Below are positions 47,721 to 61,095 of a stretch of 64,000 nt of DNA, in pieces. Location of the stretch: positions 11,267,637 to 11,331,636 of the forward strand of contig JACDQD010000010.1 in assembly GCA_019843655.1 (NCBI GenBank), read 5' to 3'. Each line of letters starts with the position of its first letter. Within the stretch, counting starts at the first letter, position 1. A model generated the notes under the pieces. It was not told the DNA's origin. It saw only the letters and a list, made by a program, of their open reading frames with translations, and ran no database searches. The stretch comes from Lethocerus indicus (lineage: Eukaryota > Arthropoda > Insecta > Hemiptera > Belostomatidae). Made by a program: the position numbers and the translations under genes.

Positions 47721-50655
47721 GGCGCCAGGTAATGCCTAGGGATAATAAACTATTTCTAATTCTTCATATTCACAATAGTCTTTGACCCAATTTACAGTGT
47801 TCGTCTCCAATAAGATTAAAAATTATTATTTATTTCATAAAACAGTCTGCCAGTAATTTTTTTAGTTAGGCGGCCGATGCTCCATTCAGTGTACTTCATT
47901 TCTGGTATGTTGTAAGAAATCATTGATTTATTTAAAACCGGTCTATTAGATTTGTCGGTCGCTCCAAAAATTCGATTTTCAGTAGTCTCCATATAAGGTT
48001 GCATAACAATGATGCGAGTCTTTTAATCAGCCGACATTGTTCTGATTGTAACGATACTCTCAGGGGGGAAATATTTTCGAGTGGAGTGTTGTTCGGAGGA
48101 AGAAAGGAGAGATTCACAGAGCAGAGGGAAGAGGAAAGCAGTCAAGGGCGGCCGGGTAAAGGAAGGCCTGCAATTACGCAAAACAGCGGCCCCTCTCCCC
48201 TGGAGCGCCGCCCGAGATTTTAATATTATAACGAAGTTTTGTGAAAGTTGTCAGCGTTTATGAGCCTGAAATAATGTAAAGCGGGGATATTACGATGTAA
48301 ATTGCTTTGTTTCAACTCCGTGTGATACGTTCACGGCGTGGCCGCCACGGAGGAGATCTCTCCTCTCGGGCTTTTTTCTCTTCTTTTCCTACGCTCGGGT
48401 AGCAAATGCAGTCGTTTCCATACGGGTCTAGTTTTTCTGAAAATCGCTGCCTCCACTGACCGTCACGGCTCGATAGAAAACGGCGGGCGATGCGCATAAA
48501 TTTCTCAAAAATAAAAACCGCGCATTCCCAAAGCGCACTAACTAGGCTCAATATGATTAGGGACAATGGCATTTTGAAACCGCAGACTTGGATGCAAAAC
48601 GCGAATGCGAACCGCGGTTAAAAAAAGAGATGGGGCGAATCCACCGACGCGTGGAAAATTATGGGCTTATTTTTTTAATTGCGTGCCTACTCAGAGATGT
48701 ATTTAAGAAATCGAAGCGGGCTCTTTTCCCCCCTTTCAGATAGAATAATGCTGCATTATTTATTATTTTCCAGATGAAAGATTAGCGCCAGGATTGGGTT
48801 TGAATTATTGAAGATGCTTTTTTTTCCCGACCGAGAAAAGACGTACTTCTTATAAATAATGCCGAGCGGGGGGTCTTTTTTCCCTTTTAAAACGATGTCG
48901 GATTCTAATTAAATTTGGCGGATCGAGCCTCTCTCTCCATCCAGTCGGCCTGGGAAAGTCAGATTCGATGAGCCGGTCCTTTTCGTTTCCAAAAATAACT
49001 TCCAAAGTGGGGGGCCTCGCACAAATTTGTTCACATCTAAACACTGATGATATTCCAATACACATGTCAAACATAATCACTGAGCGGCTGTTCAATTAAG
49101 CGATCAATGATACTGAAGGCGACACAGGGGAAGCCCTAAAACATTGATAAGATGTGCCTGTTATGGAAAGGAAATTTAACTCCTGGAGTACACTTGCCCC
49201 TTAACCTTTCTGACTTTTGATTTGTTTAAATATTTGTTTACTCGCTCGAAGATTAATGAAGCCCCCCTCTTGGCCAACGCAGAACTTCACCCCGTTACTT
49301 CGCTGCGTGGAACACACCTAATAAGTTGTAGGCGTAATCGTCGGCCGTCCGACGGTAAATTTGTACAAGCGATTAATGGGCTTGTAGAGACGTACAGTGT
49401 CATCGTTGAAAATGAAGCCGTTACTAAAATTACGACGGCCGGGGAACGAGAGCCTCGCTCCCGAGTGGGCTGTCGGTAGCTAATTAACTGCCAAGAAGGT
49501 CATACATCATTCGGCCTATTGAAATGTAAAAGGTGTACAGATAATATAGGCCCAGTGCAACAGGAATCTCGGCTGTCGCTCCTCCGCCTCCTCTTTCAGA
49601 CCTCGGTAATATCAGAGGGCTCGTTTCGAATTATCGAACAGAGAACTAGTTCCAGGTTTCACAATGATTAAGTTCACCTTCCCGCGTCCACTTGAACTGG
49701 GATTATAAACGATCGAAATGGAAATTTGATCTCCCTAACAGTCTAAAGGAAGACAAATTCAAACATGGAAAGCAAAAAATGTATGATATCAAATATATAT
49801 GCTATCCTGTAATGAAATTAAACAATTCTCATGAACTCATTATTCCACTAATAGTACTGTAATTGTACTGACTTCGTGGAACAAAAGAAAATATTCTCCC
49901 TCAACATAATAAGAGTAAAGATCTAACACATTACTGCAACAAATACAGTTTGACTCCGTTTCCGTTTCCATAAATTAAGGAATACTTCAATATATCCGCG
50001 AAGATAATATATATGCGTCATAGTCGGTTTCTTTACCACATAATTGTTTTTAATTTTTAAAGAATGTAGTTTTTTCCATAAACATGTAGTTATATAATGA
50101 TGGGTGATTAAATCCCTTCACCACGGCCTTGATTTCCGTTTTCTTCATGATGAATAATATAAAATTGAAAATATTAACCGCTGAAAATACTCGCTGATGA
50201 AACATTAGTCATCGCAAATATATCATATATATACTTAATTTTTGTGCAATGAATAACGACTAAACGTCTGGCTACCATTCGCCGGGACCACCGGCGAGGC
50301 TTCATTCTTCAATTAATTACTCCTTTCCCCCAATCTACATTGATTATAAATAGGCATCTCAGCACAAGTATGGAGAACGACGGCCTAATATATTCATTTT
50401 AACTAGGAACAGGTTATAAGGAACGAACCACCGAAATATATGGTACACATTGTTCCGTATTCAATTGAAATATGCTGTTCCGCCAGCAGGTTCCTCAGAA
50501 TTGTGGAAAACTTAAAAAATTAGGTTTTAACATTGAACGGAATGAAAACATATATTAATCACTATTCGGAGACGAAATTACAGAAAAGAAATAAAAAAAC
50601 ATTTTGAACCAGTCTATAAGATTGGTGTTTCGGAGGAGGCATCAACGCCAAAAGC
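47721..50655. other. Mostly AT-rich non-coding stretch
   Basis: No gene recognised. GC-richer segments at 48060-48220, 48300-48480 and 49260-49480 carry only domain-less frames of 60-86 codons. Pyrimidine-rich bits occur at 48350-48400 and 48720-48740. Confidence 0.55.
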
Positions 50656-51190
50656 TTATTAACCGTTGTTGGAGGCAGGATTATAGATGAGTGGGCCCCG
50701 AGAGGCGGAGGTTATTGAAACGGGTCCGAGGAGGCGCCGGGGGCATTAATCAAAAAACCGTGGGCCCTTTTCAACAGTAGTAAACCCGTGTACAGGTCAA
50801 TTTGTAGCCAATCAATGAGCGGGCGATCCGGTGTTTATCCGTAGCCAATTAACGGGGCGGGCGGAGCCCGGCTCCTCCTCGGCGGGTATTTCTCATTACA
50901 ACCCCGGCCCCGTGAAAACCAACAAGGAGCAATTGAATCCGTCAAATGATATACTGGCCGTGTATTTAAATCTCCCTGCGGGGCCACGGCCACGGCTTCG
51001 GTTTTCTGGACCGGAGCCCCCTAATTGCGGCCCTCCGTTTCGTGATTGAAAACGATAAAACTCGGAGGGGAACCGCCACCCCGACCCGAGATTGCGATTA
51101 GCGAAAATCAATTAACGGCGGCTCCGTTACCGCGCCGGGTAAGGGAATAAAACAAACAGTACAAGAAAAAAGGCCCCCCCCCAGAAAAAA
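50656..51190. other. GC-rich non-coding patch
   Basis: CpG-rich, ending in C9 (51174-51182). Two 71-72 codon frames on opposite strands are compositional. Confidence 0.5.
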
Positions 51191-51860
51191 AACCCGCTCC
51201 TTTCGTTATATCCGACTTATAAATTGAAGAAATAAATACTTTAATTAACACTAATTTATTCCCACTCCCTTATAAATAACACCTGATCAAAACCCACCAA
51301 ATTGTAAATTTTCCTATTGTAATCCTTAGGCCTTATGAATTAAACATTTTCGCCACTTTTTTCTCTCTCCCTCCGCAGACCACTCGGCACGGCCGATACA
51401 CCTCAGTTCACGCCTCCGCAGCGGTCAATATTTAATAACGGGAGGAAAACGTGTCGGGAATGAAATTAGGAACAGCCCGATAAAAACTCACAATATTGCC
51501 AGCCGCTTATTTTCTAGGTTATTCTATAAAAGGCGTGGCTTAGCGATTCGGAAATTGCCAAAGAGCCGTCTTGAACAGGGTAAAATTATTCGAGATTAAC
51601 CGAAATCGGAAGTTTTAATGTAAAATTACTTTTTTCTCAGCAGAATGTAATTCGATTTATACATTACTCAATCAAAATTGAGAGAAATATTATTTTCATT
51701 TATAGTAACCCGTAAGGAAACAGTTAAAACCGTTATATCTTCGGTTCCATGACGATGAAACAGATTTTTTCGTTCATCACCTACAGTTATTCATGAGAAA
51801 ATGTATTCAACACCGTTTCAGTTTCTATATTGAAACGTGAAAATACAGCTAATACACCGA
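51191..51860. other. AT-rich non-coding stretch
   Basis: No gene and no strong repeat noticed. Confidence 0.55.
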
Positions 51861-53240
51861 ATCGAAGAGCAAAGACTTTCACAGTAACCCGAAACTTCAC
51901 CCACGGCCGGGTTGCATACCCAATCGAAGCTCAAATACTACCGAGCGGTAAATTACGGAATTACCTTCTGGGTCGGGGTAATTACCCGGCGAACTCCCGT
52001 CATAACTCAAGCGGGCCGAGGCCCCTCCTGGAGCGGGCGAGACGGACAGAGCTCACGCGAATTGTAAACAGAAGGCGGGGGCATAGACGTGGAGTGGAGG
52101 GAGCGGCCGCGGCTAAAAGGGGGATATCAATTTCCCGGCCTATGATATACAGAGGAGCGAACACAGTAGCTAACATGTCACATCAGAGCACGCGAATCTC
52201 CGCGGCCACGCACGGCCGTTCACGCACGACCCCTGAAATACTGGCGTCTTATACTAATAGGAAACCAGCGGGAGTGTTATGAAAAACGCTACTGAACTAT
52301 TTTAAATTCAATAAACCCGAATTTATAACAGCAGCGTAACTACTGTCGGTTAGCTGTGGAAAAGGGAATTATTCGGCGTTGGGACACCTAAAGTAATATG
52401 TTATACCTGCTTCGGGTTATCCTCATCTGACGACTTACGTGAAGTCAGTAATACGTGAAGTCGAATAATATGTTATATGTTAATAATATAAGTAAAGTGG
52501 AAAATGGGAGAAGCCTAGGTGAAAATAACTAAATTCTCATGTGATGTGTTGAAAAACCAGAAACCGAGAAAAACGCTCCGTATCTTTTCCAGCTTTTTCA
52601 ATTAACCGAACGTGTTATAAATTAATCGAACACAACTATTCATGTTCCACATACTCTTCGATAAATGTACCTCTTAAATAAGGGCGCAGAAGGGAAATTA
52701 ATATTTCTCACTTATTTATTTAGATTATCCGCTAAGATTTCCAGAAAATACTTGTCCCGTAACACACGTGGGCGAACATAGTGGGCGGCGGCTGGTCGCA
52801 TCGTGGCACGCGAATGTCCCACGTCACGGAAACGGTTTCCGAAACAGGGCCCGCCTTTACCAGGAAACGCGTCGAGAAACGCCCGTCGGCTTTACCAATT
52901 TTCATCGCCCGGCATCTGGACATCAAGAGGACTTTTCCAAAAGGGAATAACCATCGGGCGTCCATTGTCAATAAACGTCCGTCGCTCACCCAAGCGCGAG
53001 GCCGAGATAAGAAAATTAATATTTCACACGTATTTACGCAGATTGACCCCCAAGATTTTCGCTAAATTCGCACGCGAAGCGAATGTGAGTGAACACATGT
53101 CACGTCGGAGTGCACGACGGCGAGGCACGCAATTTCATGCACACGACTTGAAATACTGGCGTCTTTATAGGAACATGAAAGACTTGGGACTGCCGTAAAA
53201 AACAACAAGATAATTACGCCGATTTATTGAACGAGAACCA
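51861..53240. repeat. Cluster of diverged repeat copies
   Basis: Copy A (about 52155-52255) and copy C (about 53078-53170) share ACATGTCAC (52173-52181; 53095-53103) and then TGAAATACTGGCGTCTT (17 bp exact; 52234-52250; 53149-53165), in the same order with 61 and 54 bp between starts. Copy B (from 52695) and copy C (from 53013) share AAATTAATATTTC (13 bp exact) followed by about 30 bp at high similarity. Frames of 60-150 codons cross all copies in different frames, so the similarity is at DNA level. Identity of the repeat is unknown: old duplication, MITE or satellite fragment. Confidence 0.7.
52395..52477. repeat. Paired direct repeats AATATGTTATA and TACGTGAAGTC
   Basis: AATATGTTATA at 52395-52405 and 52467-52477 brackets TACGTGAAGTC at 52436-52446 and 52452-52462 (16-bp period). 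TACGTG contains ACGTG, the core bound by bHLH-PAS dimers of the Tango/HIF type. CGACTT and AAGTCG also face each other across the pair. Confidence 0.85.
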
Positions 53241-53855
53241 TAAACCTACAACCATAGCTAAGCACGTATGTTGTCGGATGGCATAAGGAGCATCATGCCG
53301 CTGAACTAATTAAGTTCTAACGTAAGAATAACATATTTAGTTGAGAAATAAAGTTTAATGTACTGAATGTGTACTGAAATGTGACATAGTTAAGATAAAT
53401 AAATCCGTAGCCTTTCAAAAGGTTTGCTCAGGATAAAACCCGATAGTTGTTATCGCCATTCATGCCTATGTCTGGTCCGAACATCCTTCCCACAACGTTG
53501 TGTACCAGTAAACGGGCGGTACGTTTAACTTGATAATTACAATCACAATAACAGGGAAAATCTTTTTTGTACAGTTCACATCATGGAGCATCTGTTAGCG
53601 AACAATTGTTCCGTAATAGAGACGCATACGAAAGATATGACAAGCAATTTAGCACGGCTTACAAGCGTAGGTCAGAGCCTACATTGGTACAGCCGAAACC
53701 CAAGCGTGAGATAACGCGGACCGAGAACCCTGTCGTGAGGCATAACTGCTCAAAATAGCAAATTATCCTGTTTACAACGACCGGCCTTCAGAAAAGTCTT
53801 TTTTTTCTCTCCCCCGACGCTTTTTCAGCGGCCGAGTCTAAATTCGTCGGTTATC
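53241..53855. other. AT-leaning non-coding stretch
   Basis: No gene recognised. A 63-codon Arg/Lys-rich frame at 53567-53758 has no domain. Confidence 0.55.
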
Positions 53856-54300
53856 TACGCAAAGCGTAAAAAAGACTTCTGGTCCGAGCCAAAACCCCCC
53901 CGGGACGTGCGGGCCCCGGAGCGAAAGCGAATAAAAAGATAAAAGAAATTAATGGGACAACATGACAAAACGCTTCCGTTTGGGCGTGACTCGTACGCGT
54001 CTCGTACGAGTTTAATTAGCGGGCCATAAAGCCCGGGACTACGTGACAAGGCCCGACGCCGGGGCTCGGGCCGGCCGGCGGGCCCTCCCCAGACCGATAT
54101 ATCACGGGCCATCAACCGCGAGCAATCCACAATTGAGCGCTGAAAAGCCACTGACAAACGAGCCTCGTTCCGACCGTATTCCCGGCATCTTGCCGCAAAA
54201 GCCGCAACGATACGGACTCACGCGATATAAAGCACAGATTCCCTACCGCTACCAAATCGCTGTTCACTTAATGTTCCAGTCGAATCATTAACACTACATT
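53856..54300. other. GC/CpG-rich patch
   Basis: It holds a GGCCGGCC (54069-54076) and the 9-bp inverted repeat listed next. Frames of 100 and 82 codons on opposite strands have no domain. Confidence 0.5.
53989..54011. repeat. GC-containing inverted repeat, 9-bp arms, 5-nt loop
   Basis: ACTCGTACG (53989-53997) and CGTACGAGT (54003-54011) pair perfectly. CTCGTACG is also directly repeated 11 bp apart. A TAATTA homeodomain-type core follows at once. Confidence 0.93.
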
Positions 54301-57300
54301 AATAACCCTTCAGAGGAACACAATATTATACCAGTATCTTAGTCGAGGATACAAAAAATTCCTCCTATCACAATTATATTATTACGACTTTTCGATTAAT
54401 GATAGGCACCGAACTTATTTTTATTATATCTAAGTAAAAGTTTAAATGCATAATAAGGGCTGGACACTGAATCTGCAGATCGGAAGATAGCTAGGTCAAA
54501 GTATGTACAACGTAACTTTTTTTTTCGGATCGTCATATATTGGCCGACGATGAAGTCGACCGATTTGGTTTCACAAAGCCGTAATTAACAGCGGGTTTTT
54601 TCCTGCCGTGTTTTTTCCGTTTGGACAGGTGTCGCCCCGAATCCGATCGGATCGTGGGGGGCAAAAAAAAACACGAAATGTTTAGTTTTTTGAGGAGGAG
54701 ACCGTCGCCGGATAAAGATAATGGTCGAACCTGGGGGATAAGGGAGTCGAACTACTTCCGTTGAAATTGAACGGAGGGGCGTTCGCGCGCTCTTAAAAAT
54801 GAGTTGGGGGAAAAAAAAACATCAACCCGCCTTATCGGCGAATGTCCTGAGGCCCTGAGGCGTTCCTAAGCCATTAATAAAGGGCAACAATTAAAAGAAG
54901 AAAGGAAAATTAATTAATCCACTTGAATTCTTTTTTTATCATTTTCATCCTGGGCCAAGAAGAAGATCTAAGTGGAAATACTGAGTGTGAGTTTCGAATT
55001 AAAAAACAAATAATACGCTATTTATTTACAGTAAATATTCCATCATAATGAATATTAACTCTAGGGAATTGATAAAAGTTCGATAACGGGGAGGGAAGTT
55101 GTTTCGCTGAGGTTGTCCATATTTGCCGAGCGGTCGGTTAATGTGAATGCAACTGTGTAACAATAAATATTTCAGATACCTGGGTGAATACAGAACCTGG
55201 TCATCCTGGTCTGGACAGTAGTAACACAGTGCAGTGACTAAGAGGACAGGATGCACTAATTTATTGACCGAATACCACTGAAGTCGAAACCGGTCTATCA
55301 TATACCCAAAACAGCGAGTGGAATAATTCTTTGGTTTTACTTTAACATGTTTGGCGTTCGCCAGGGTGCTTATTAATTAATTTTAATTTCTAAGAGTCTC
55401 AAAACCGGAACTTTATTTCTCGATGCACTCGTAGTTAGCGAGCTTAATGTATAATAATCAAATATAACCACTGGACTGGTTACCGCGTTTTCATTGTCCA
55501 ATGACCAAGCTGATGATAGGGGTGAGTTTCGAAGTCACGATTACGATTATTACCTCGCCCTCGTACACATACATAAGTTTTTCAATTTGCCGATTCCGTT
55601 ATAATGACTATCCGCCATCGTTGCCGGGTCAACGTTGCGGCAACAGACTTCTTCAGGAGGAGGCCCGCCCTGCCCCCCTTCTACCGTCGAGGTGTGTCTT
55701 ATGCCGAAGGTAATTCTCGTTAAGATGGCTATCGCTTCGCGATAAATTGCACCGGACCTGTCCGGCATACAAGGGGCGACCCTCCCCCACCCCCGGGACG
55801 AACGATGGGCGTTACTCGTTTTAAAAACAGGAGTAGGAGCTCTTATTTTAAAATAATGTCGGGGCACAGAGCGAAATCAGTACGCGTTCCGGAACTACTT
55901 TGCGAGTTCTTAATAACACATGAACATAAGCGACTAATAATTTAATAGTTTTATCGTAGTATTCAGCCCCGAAATGTCGCCTAGACCCTGCTATTTAGCG
56001 ACGAAATTAAAGTACATTACTTAGTTAAGAAAAAAATTCTATCTAATTCATTTTTTTCATCTTTAACTGTAGTATTTAAATGCCTTTTTCGGGGTACCTT
56101 AAAGTAATAAGGAAGTCCGGGTAGGGAAACCTGAAGTGTTTACGACGATTTAACCGAGTCGCTTTTTGACGTTTCACCCTCTACATTTGGGCGCCCTTTA
56201 AGGCGCCGTATACGTTCGGTAAAAAACCTTCGGCCCAGTCAAAAACGAATAACCAGTATATAACGGTAGCGATAACTAAGCCGGTAATCGTATCATTCTG
56301 ACACAGAGAAAGGGCTATACGTTAGGGGCGCAAATCATAACTTTTGAGTTCTCGACTATTTTCGAACGACGTTCGGGCGTTCATGAGCACGACGAACACG
56401 TGGACGGTATAATAACCTTCCACTCCCCACGGACCGCGCATATTTCGAAAATAAATACGTATGTCTAGACTTATAAATACGTTCGGCCTTAAATACGATT
56501 TAGTCGGGCCGTAAATGTCACAGGAATCACTCTGTTCAGGCAATGGAAAAATACAGTGTCGAGTATATTTCCCCTAAACTTACGGATCAGTCCAATAAAA
56601 TTGAAAAATAGTAACATTATTCTAGCTAAATAGCAATTGACATACAAAATAAACAAAAATAGATAAATATTCTTAAAGGCTTATACGGCTGGCGTCCGGC
56701 ACCAGTAATCTGTGAACCTGTTTCACCACAATAATGTATATAGTAGATTCAATATATAAGTGTTTGCGTAGAATATATTAATTGTGCCTAGTAATGCCCC
56801 AAAGAAGCTTTTTCTAACTAACCCAAAATCGCGAGTTGTGGGATACCTGTTTGGTGTTCTGGAGAGGGAATTCTCATTTTATCACGCAGAGAAAAAACAC
56901 ACTTCCGCATTCCAAATTCTCACAATCTATTTTGTCCTGCAAAATTTCCTGTTGTACGAAAATCAAACAGTACGTTCGGACTGAGGAGGAGTGCTTTTTT
57001 TCCACGGTTTTTCCAGGTCGCTCGCTGGTTAAAACACCGGTCGTGCGCCGCTACTACTTGGCTGGTACAATTTACAAAGTACTACAAAAAGGGAGATGGG
57101 GGATGCAGAAAAAACGGGACACTCGGCCGGTACAGGTGCTACAGGGCGGTCTTTCCCATAGGTTCGCTAGCGGAAGTCTGGGATCCGTTCGGCCGCGGTG
57201 AAAGCGGAGTATATTACAGCAGGTCGGGTAGCCTGAAAAACTGGAAAACAACCAGTCGCAATACAGAATCGCTGAACGCCATGTGATTTTATTCACGTCC

Positions 57301-58480
57301 ATTCTTGCCCCCCTACAATATACTGTAATTAAAGAAAGCGATTTATAGGACGCTATAAGAAAGGCTTGTCAGGTTTTGTGGGTTAAATAAGAGCACCAAG
57401 GTTCCTAACCCCCTAACTTTCTGAAGACTGGTTTTACACCTCTAGCTTGGCCTCAAGTTATACATCAATGGATTGATTTGAATGATTAATGTCCCCAATG
57501 ATCAAATATTCATAGTTTTACGGTCTAATCATAACGAAAAATATGAAAACTGAACTGGCGAGATGCTTGAGATTGTCCGTAACGAATTGTGTCGTACAAT
57601 TGATTATACCTCTCCACAAAGAACCTTATCAATCTATTTAAGACCATTGATTTTCAAATTCAACGCTCATATGATATTCCGCCTCGTATATTATCTATTG
57701 ACAGTTCAGGGAAGAACAAAAAGACATAGGGGAGAATATAGTCACACGTGGTAGAACTGTGATGTGTCAGCAGAAAAGGGCTTTGGGTGGAGTGTTGAGT
57801 GTTTGAGGCACACAAATAGTTGACACATTTTCGAAACTAAGCTCAATGCTGTAGGCCCAAATGACAGGGCTCGTGAATAAGAGTGTTGCGTAGGCATATT
57901 TCACCGGGGAAAGCAAGAATTAGACAAAGCAGAACCAAAGAAGCGATGGGGTAATGGCCCAGAAGGGAGGCACGACCATCAGAAAAACATTTGACCTAAA
58001 AGGGTCAGTTTCTACTTCTGTACCCTCACAAAGAGGTGGCTTTCATACAGAATTTAACTGCGGCCTTTAATAGGACAACACTGCTGGCAAGGCACGTTCC
58101 GTCGAAAGCTGAAACTACTAAAACTGTAGTGGGAACTAACCAGAGCACCTAATCTAATTTATGTTCGTGTTCCAAGTGAATGAGGGCATCGCAGGGTAAC
58201 AGCTTGTTCGAGATAAAACTTTACCAAAAGTGATTATTCGGGTGGGACGGGGGCCACGATCCGAAAACATTTGTGTATAAATTAAACAAGTCCCATAACA
58301 GTTGCACGGTCGGGCGAATGAGGACTGTAAAATGATGAACCTTCTCAAAATATTTCTCTGTTCGCTACTAACAGAAGGGTCCACTCACGCATATAAACTA
58401 ACGGATCTCTCGCTAGAAGTAACAATAAAAATTATGAAATAAAATTGTTGCTATATATTACATTTTTTGTATTATTACAA
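54301..58480. other. Mostly AT-rich non-coding stretch
   Basis: No gene recognised in about 4 kb. GC-richer segments at 54600-54860, 55600-55870 and 57010-57210 carry domain-less frames (91-121 codons). Confidence 0.6.
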
Positions 58481-59050
58481 GAAACGCCGAGAAAGCGTAT
58501 GTGTGTTGCGGTAAGGTCGCTCGGAAGTGTTCCTCCTCAGCTCCAGGGGCCATAACTCGTATTTTACACGGCTACTGTGCTCGGTCGGTCGCCGGGTAAA
58601 AACGGACACGACTAATTCATAAATCCAAAGCGAGAAAGTGAGATAGAGAGAACGGGAGGGAGGGAGAAAGAGGAAGAGAGAGAGAGGACGGCCGCTACCC
58701 GACGTCATCCGCGCTATCTGCTCCCCGGCGCGAAGGCTTTACAATCGTCCCGGTTTGATTTATAAAACGCGATGGTCGACAAATAAGCGCGCGGTCCGGG
58801 CTCGCACCGAGCGCACAGCAGCCTTGAGAGCCCCAGCGAACAGCGACGACGACGCGGGCTACGGAGGCCGCTTAAAAACTGGTTATTATCCTGGCTTCTT
58901 TATTCGAATCCCCCCGCTGGGAGCCTTACAAAAAAAATTATCGGGACACGGAAGTCGTTCCAATAACCGAGAAGGGTTTTTTCATGCCACCTGCGTGGAC
59001 TGCCGACGGAAGCTCGGTTTCCTCTTTAACGATATGTATAAATAAAATCC
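58481..59050. other. GC-rich patch with GA tract and TATA
   Basis: An imperfect GA-rich segment (about 58630-58690) precedes a CpG-rich stretch to 58900. A 96-codon plus-strand frame (58755-59045) starts just before the TATA box and has no domain. Confidence 0.45.
58761..58790 (+). promoter_or_regulatory. Candidate TATA core promoter
   Basis: TATAAAA (58761-58767) is followed by a CpG-rich stretch with GACGACGACG near 58843-58853 and preceded within 80 bp by GA-rich sequence, an arrangement common at insect promoters. No initiator is convincingly placed. Confidence 0.2.
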
Positions 59051-60475
59051 AACTGTCCGGGAAAGCCACTAGCCCGGGCAAAAAAAAAGGTGAAACGGTG
59101 GGAACTGTAAGTATATCGGGTGCAACTATGATCCATTACTGAAGTAATTTCACTCATTAATAAATTCTAAATAATTTTAACGTGAATCTCTTTAGTTCCT
59201 ATTAGTTGGAGTACAGTGGAATAGTTCTACGTCTACGTACAATCGTATTTTCTTCCTGTTTAATGACTTCTTCTTCGTATTTGTTTAATTCTTCAGATAT
59301 TGTGGATTCCGCGAGAAATTCGTTCGAAAGTCACACGTGAGGTTCAGGATATTACAAAATCCGGAAATCCTTCAGGTCAATTTTATGAGTAGGGGGGTTA
59401 ATCCCATTCCGGAGGGGAGAATGGGGCCGCCGTTTTATTTCCAACACAGGGGCGTTAATCGGGGGCCAATATGCTCTAATAAACGTAGGTGTCTACTAAT
59501 TACTACTAGCAGGCGCAAACACGGCGGTCGAGGGAGCCCCCACGGCTCGGCGTAATTGTTAGCACCGTAACAGTCAGCGCAAAGAGGTTGAACAAAATTG
59601 ACAATCGTAACAACATAATTGCCGCCGGGACAATATTTCAGCTCGGTAATTGTAGAATAGAATAAACACAGTATACTGTACAAATAATTCTCGCCAAGGC
59701 AAAAATTTACAAATACAAAAAGTGGAAAGCTACTGACCGAGTATAAAATTACCGGTTATAAATCTCCCAAATTTTCTTACACTCTGAACAGAAGCTGGTT
59801 TCCTCCTGTCACGAAACGGATGAAAAACTGTAAGGGTTTTACATTATGAAAGAAACAAGAACAAACCAAACGGACGGCGTCGACTTTTTTTGCCTAATGA
59901 CCGAGGAGAAAACCATAAATTCGTCTTTCCCTTAAGGGGGATCAGAACCAACTTTTAGACTGTTAATAAATGATAGTTATTAGGGAGAGCGCCGGTCAAT
60001 TGGAACACGTTCGGCCCGGTTATTTCATAACACTATTAAAAATTGTTTAGAGCAGGAGTGGCAAGCTGTTGTGTTAATCGGACTTGATCGGAAGAAATGA
60101 ACTGAAGATTTATTGGGGCTGAAAATAAATGTTTTTTTTTCAATATACGGCAGTGCGATTTTCTTCGAATGCCGGTAAGTTTCGTTAGTTGCGAAATAAT
60201 GGATTATTATTATTTATTTTTTAATAATAAGAATCACTTAGTGGTTCCTTCGTGGTTTTTACTTGCATAAACAGTGAAGTCTGTGAACTGCCCGGGGATA
60301 TAAACCTAAACCATATAATTTAATTAGTTTAGTTAGGTTTTAATTGAAAATTATTATATATTAAATATATTTTTATTAAAGCGTTTAATGATTATCCACA
60401 GTACTCTGTAGCTCTATTCTGACCTCGTATGAACTGAAATACGCTTAATTTTCAAGAATGTTGATTGAGGCGTAT
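59051..60475. other. AT-rich stretch with a GC-richer element at 59.39-59.56 kb
   Basis: No gene recognised. AAACCTAA (60302-60309) faces TTAGGTTT (60333-60340). TTATTATTA (60204-60212) faces TAATAATAA (60222-60230). A hAT-like end is listed at 60053. Confidence 0.55.
60053..60071 (+). mobile_element. hAT-like terminal sequence, single end
   Basis: CAGGAGTGGCAAGCTGTTG resembles hAT ends of the CAGGGGTGGCAAACT type. The preceding 8 bp GTTTAGAG fit the hAT target pattern nTnnnnAn. No partner end was found. Confidence 0.22.
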
Positions 60476-61095
60476 TTGAAGGAGCTGGTCGGAAACTGAT
60501 CCGCGCGAGTATATACGCCACAGGAGCTTTATAAATTCCAAGGATATAAGCGTCCGAACCCGGGCTGAAATTAACGCCGCGAGTCCCCAGCCGGTGAATA
60601 TATGGCCGCGCCGACCTGGTAACTCACTCGGCCCCGCCGCGTAAATACCGAGAGCCCACGGCCGCGGCGGAAAAGGGGAGGGAAAGAAGAAAAATAATTA
60701 AACTTTATTACCTTCGGAAAGCCGAGCGGTATAGGGTAACAGGAGAGCGGCTACCGCGCTCGCCGATAGGGATCTCGGGAAGGGGGCCTCCACTTATTTA
60801 CATGCTACTTACAACGCGGTGCCGGGGCCTCGTCCCAGCGGCTGTATATTCTGTGCACGAGATGGCAGATAGAAAAATAGAGGGTCCGCGGCGTCCCTCC
60901 GACTGAGGAGGAAGAGAGAGGGAACAACAACAACGTGTAATTAGGCGGACGGGAGCAGGTCGCGCTACCTTACACACTTCACGCCGAACCCGATTCCGGG
61001 CTAAAGATAGAAGGGCATCAAACGGGCCACTTTGGTCAACGGACACTTCTAATCTAATCTCACTATAAGAAGCGTACAGGTGTTCCACCACCAGT
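60476..61095. other. GC/CpG-rich patch
   Basis: CpG-dense to about 60920, with three TATA-like words (near 60509, 60529 and 60543) ahead of the densest part. The 97-codon minus-strand frame 60798-61091 has no domain. Candidate promoter region, orientation unknown. Confidence 0.4.

Noticed and set aside
51830..53198. Frames of 150 and 131 codons considered as paralogous proteins
   Set aside because: The shared DNA words fall in different places and phases of the two frames, so the similarity is nucleotide-level repeat, not protein homology.
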